Positions 62,824-64,000 of a DNA stretch of 64,000 bases are shown here, one piece after another; within the stretch, counting starts at the first letter, position 1; every line of letters begins with the position of its first letter. Below the pieces are notes generated by a model. The model saw nothing but the letters and a program-made list of their open reading frames with translations, made no database searches and was not told the origin of the DNA. The stretch is from an uncultured Chryseobacterium sp. Its GTDB lineage: Bacteria > Bacteroidota > Bacteroidia > Flavobacteriales > Weeksellaceae. The stretch covers positions 1 to 64,000 of the forward strand of contig CAJYLH010000037.1 of NCBI GenBank assembly GCA_913775525.1, read 5' to 3'. The position numbers were made by a program, and so were the translations under genes.

Positions 62824-62859
62824 AAAAAAACCGGGACAGTACATTGTCCCGGTTTTTTT
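62824..62859. terminator. Bidirectional terminator between the type B array and rsmA
   Basis: Eleven-base stem AAACCGGGACA/TGTCCCGGTTT with 6-nt loop, A-run before and T-run after. Confidence 0.93.
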
Positions 62860-62886
62860 ATTTTCTGATCTCGTCAATCGAATCTT

Positions 62887-63657
62887 TTACACATGTTCTT
62901 TCCAAAGCTTTGTGAACATGATGAAATCCTCAACGCTCAGTTCTTCGGCCCTCTGATCCATAAATGGATGAGACTTAAGTGCTTCAGGGATATTCAGCGG
63001 TTTCAACGCATTGGAGAGCTTTTTTCTCCGCTGGTTAAACCCGGTTTTTACAATCTGTTTAAAAAGAACTTCATTTCCTGCAAGGCCTTCCTTTGGATTC
63101 CTGGTTAAACGGATGACCCCGGATTTTACTTTTGGGGGCGGATTAAATACGTTCTCATGGACCGTGAACATATACTTGACATCATAATAAGCCTGGATAA
63201 GAACCGTAAGGATACCATAGTCTTTTGTTCTAGGGACACCAGCGGTCCTTTCCGCTACCTCTTTCTGGAACATGCCCACCATTTCAGGGATCAGGGTATA
63301 ATGATCCACAATCTGAAACAGGATCTGTGAGGAAATATTGTAGGGGAAATTACCGATGATGGCCATCTGCTCACCATTATTAAAGCTGAAATCCTGTTTC
63401 AGGAAATCCCCTACAAAAGTGCTATCACTTACCTGGGCAAAATTGTTTTTCAGATACTCAATAGATTCGGTATCTATTTCTGCAAGGTAGATTTGCTGTT
63501 CTTTTTCAAGCAGGTATTTGGTGAGGACGCCCATTCCCGGTCCCACTTCCATGACGGTTTTGTAGCCATCAAAGCTCAGGCCTTCTACAATTTTTCTTGC
63601 GATATTTTCATCCGTCAGGAAATGCTGTCCGAGATGTTTTTTTGCTTTTACACTCAA
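62887..63657 (-). CDS. rsmA: 16S rRNA adenine dimethyltransferase
   Basis: Dimethylates two adjacent adenines near the 3' end of 16S rRNA (A1518, A1519) during 30S maturation. The 256 residues start MSVKAKKHLGQHFLTDENIA, the conserved KsgA N-terminus, with SAM motif MEVGPGMGVLTKYLL, acidic LAEID, and the catalytic NFPYNISSQI, then the C-terminal helical domain with PKVKSGVIRL. It is divergent from ftsX across 91 bp. Confidence 0.96.
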   Translation of the reverse strand: MSVKAKKHLGQHFLTDENIARKIVEGLSFDGYKTVMEVGPGMGVLTKYLLEKEQQIYLAEIDTESIEYLKNNFAQVSDSTFVGDFLKQDFSFNNGEQMAIIGNFPYNISSQILFQIVDHYTLIPEMVGMFQKEVAERTAGVPRTKDYGILTVLIQAYYDVKYMFTVHENVFNPPPKVKSGVIRLTRNPKEGLAGNEVLFKQIVKTGFNQRRKKLSNALKPLNIPEALKSHPFMDQRAEELSVEDFIMFTKLWKEHV

Positions 63658-63748
63658 TACTTTTATGATTTTATTAACAATGATTTTTCCTTCTCCGGCC
63701 CCAAATTTCGGAAGTTTTTTTCTATTTTAGCCAAAAATTTTAATATTA

Positions 63749-64000
63749 ATGGCTAAATCTGTAGAAGAGTTTAACAAGAAAAGGCTTAGGTCCAGCAATA
63801 TTACGGTAGTGATCAGTATTGCCTTGGTATTATTTTTATTGGGATTGATGGGGCTTATTCTGATTAATGCTCAGAAATATTCCGATTATATCAAAGAACA
63901 GCTGGTGGTTAATGCTTATTTTGATGAAAATTTTGATGCTAAGGACTCTGTAAAGATTGCTAAGATGGAGGAGGAAACGTTTAAGGAAATCCAGACCTTA
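63749..64000 (+). CDS. ftsX: Cell division ABC-transporter permease FtsX (5' part, cut by the window end)
   Basis: The first 84 codons are present: MAKSVEEFNKKRLRSSNITV, a membrane helix (about 18-40, VISIALVLFLLGLMGLILIN), then the start of the extracellular/periplasmic domain (QKYSDYIKEQLVVNAYFDEN). This N-terminus fits FtsX, which with FtsE links division to peptidoglycan hydrolase activation. The frame stays open to the end of the window. The neighbour rsmA, divergent, matches the order known from other flavobacteria. Only the N-terminal part is seen, hence the modest confidence. Confidence 0.8.
   Translation, partial: MAKSVEEFNKKRLRSSNITVVISIALVLFLLGLMGLILINAQKYSDYIKEQLVVNAYFDENFDAKDSVKIAKMEEETFKEIQTL

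Noticed and set aside
1-64000. tRNA or rRNA genes, insertion sequences, integrase or attachment sites
   Set aside because: None seen on reading both strands; no cloverleaf-like sequence, transposase frame or flanking direct repeats was recognised.

Overview
The window is a stretch of chromosome from a Flavobacteriales bacterium, most likely Chryseobacterium or a close Weeksellaceae relative. The evidence is: many TAnnTTTG (-7) promoter elements typical of Bacteroidota; seven proteins with type IX secretion (T9SS) C-terminal signals; an archaeal-type prolyl-tRNA synthetase; a DnaJ with only two zinc motifs; a DNA polymerase III alpha subunit fused to an exonuclease; and an rsmA gene divergent from ftsX. 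The genus is an inference from overall protein character, not from a search. No rRNA, tRNA, CRISPR array, insertion sequence or prophage was seen.

Layout. 0-9.6 kb: prfB (release factor 2, no programmed frameshift), a DedA protein, a lipoprotein esterase, a DUF808 membrane protein, a small lipoprotein, grpE-dnaJ, an Nramp-type metal transporter (mntH) with a palindromic operator candidate over its promoter, and a DUF937-TM-OmpA protein. 9.6-23.5 kb: proS, a Trp/Gly/Tyr-rich lipoprotein followed by a FadL-like barrel, a methyltransferase-ZIP transporter pair, an RlmL-like rRNA methyltransferase, a glycosyltransferase, a PLP lyase divergent from an Lrp-type regulator, a bestrophin channel and a fused 2-oxoacid dehydrogenase E1. 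23.5-30.6 kb: a T9SS-exported subtilisin-like protease and the dnaE fusion. 31-40.6 kb: three tandem large surface proteins (Fn3-like modules, jelly-roll domains, PPC domains) with T9SS type A tails. 40.8-54 kb: an ordinary housekeeping stretch with a K+ channel, Nif3, a coiled-coil protein, acyl-CoA ligase and dehydrogenase, a DUF4349 lipoprotein, prfC, a CPBP protease, rdgB, ribonuclease Z, a TIGR02757 protein and a membrane protein with an all-isoleucine heptad coiled coil. 54.2-62.8 kb: three tandem choice-of-anchor-L proteins with T9SS type B (gliding-motility-type) tails. The end holds rsmA and the beginning of ftsX.

How it works together. The core genes cover translation (prfB, prfC, proS, RlmL-like, rsmA, rnz), protein folding (grpE, dnaJ), replication and nucleotide sanitation (dnaE, rdgB), fatty-acid and 2-oxoacid oxidation, and metal uptake (Nramp, ZIP). 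The accessory part is a cell-surface programme: two separate tandem families of long, repetitive T9SS cargo, one per sorting-signal class, which look like adhesins or gliding/biofilm proteins. Transcription units are short, usually ended by strong, nearly palindromic hairpins, and many genes have a TAnnTTTG element so close to the start codon that the mRNA leader must be very short or absent.
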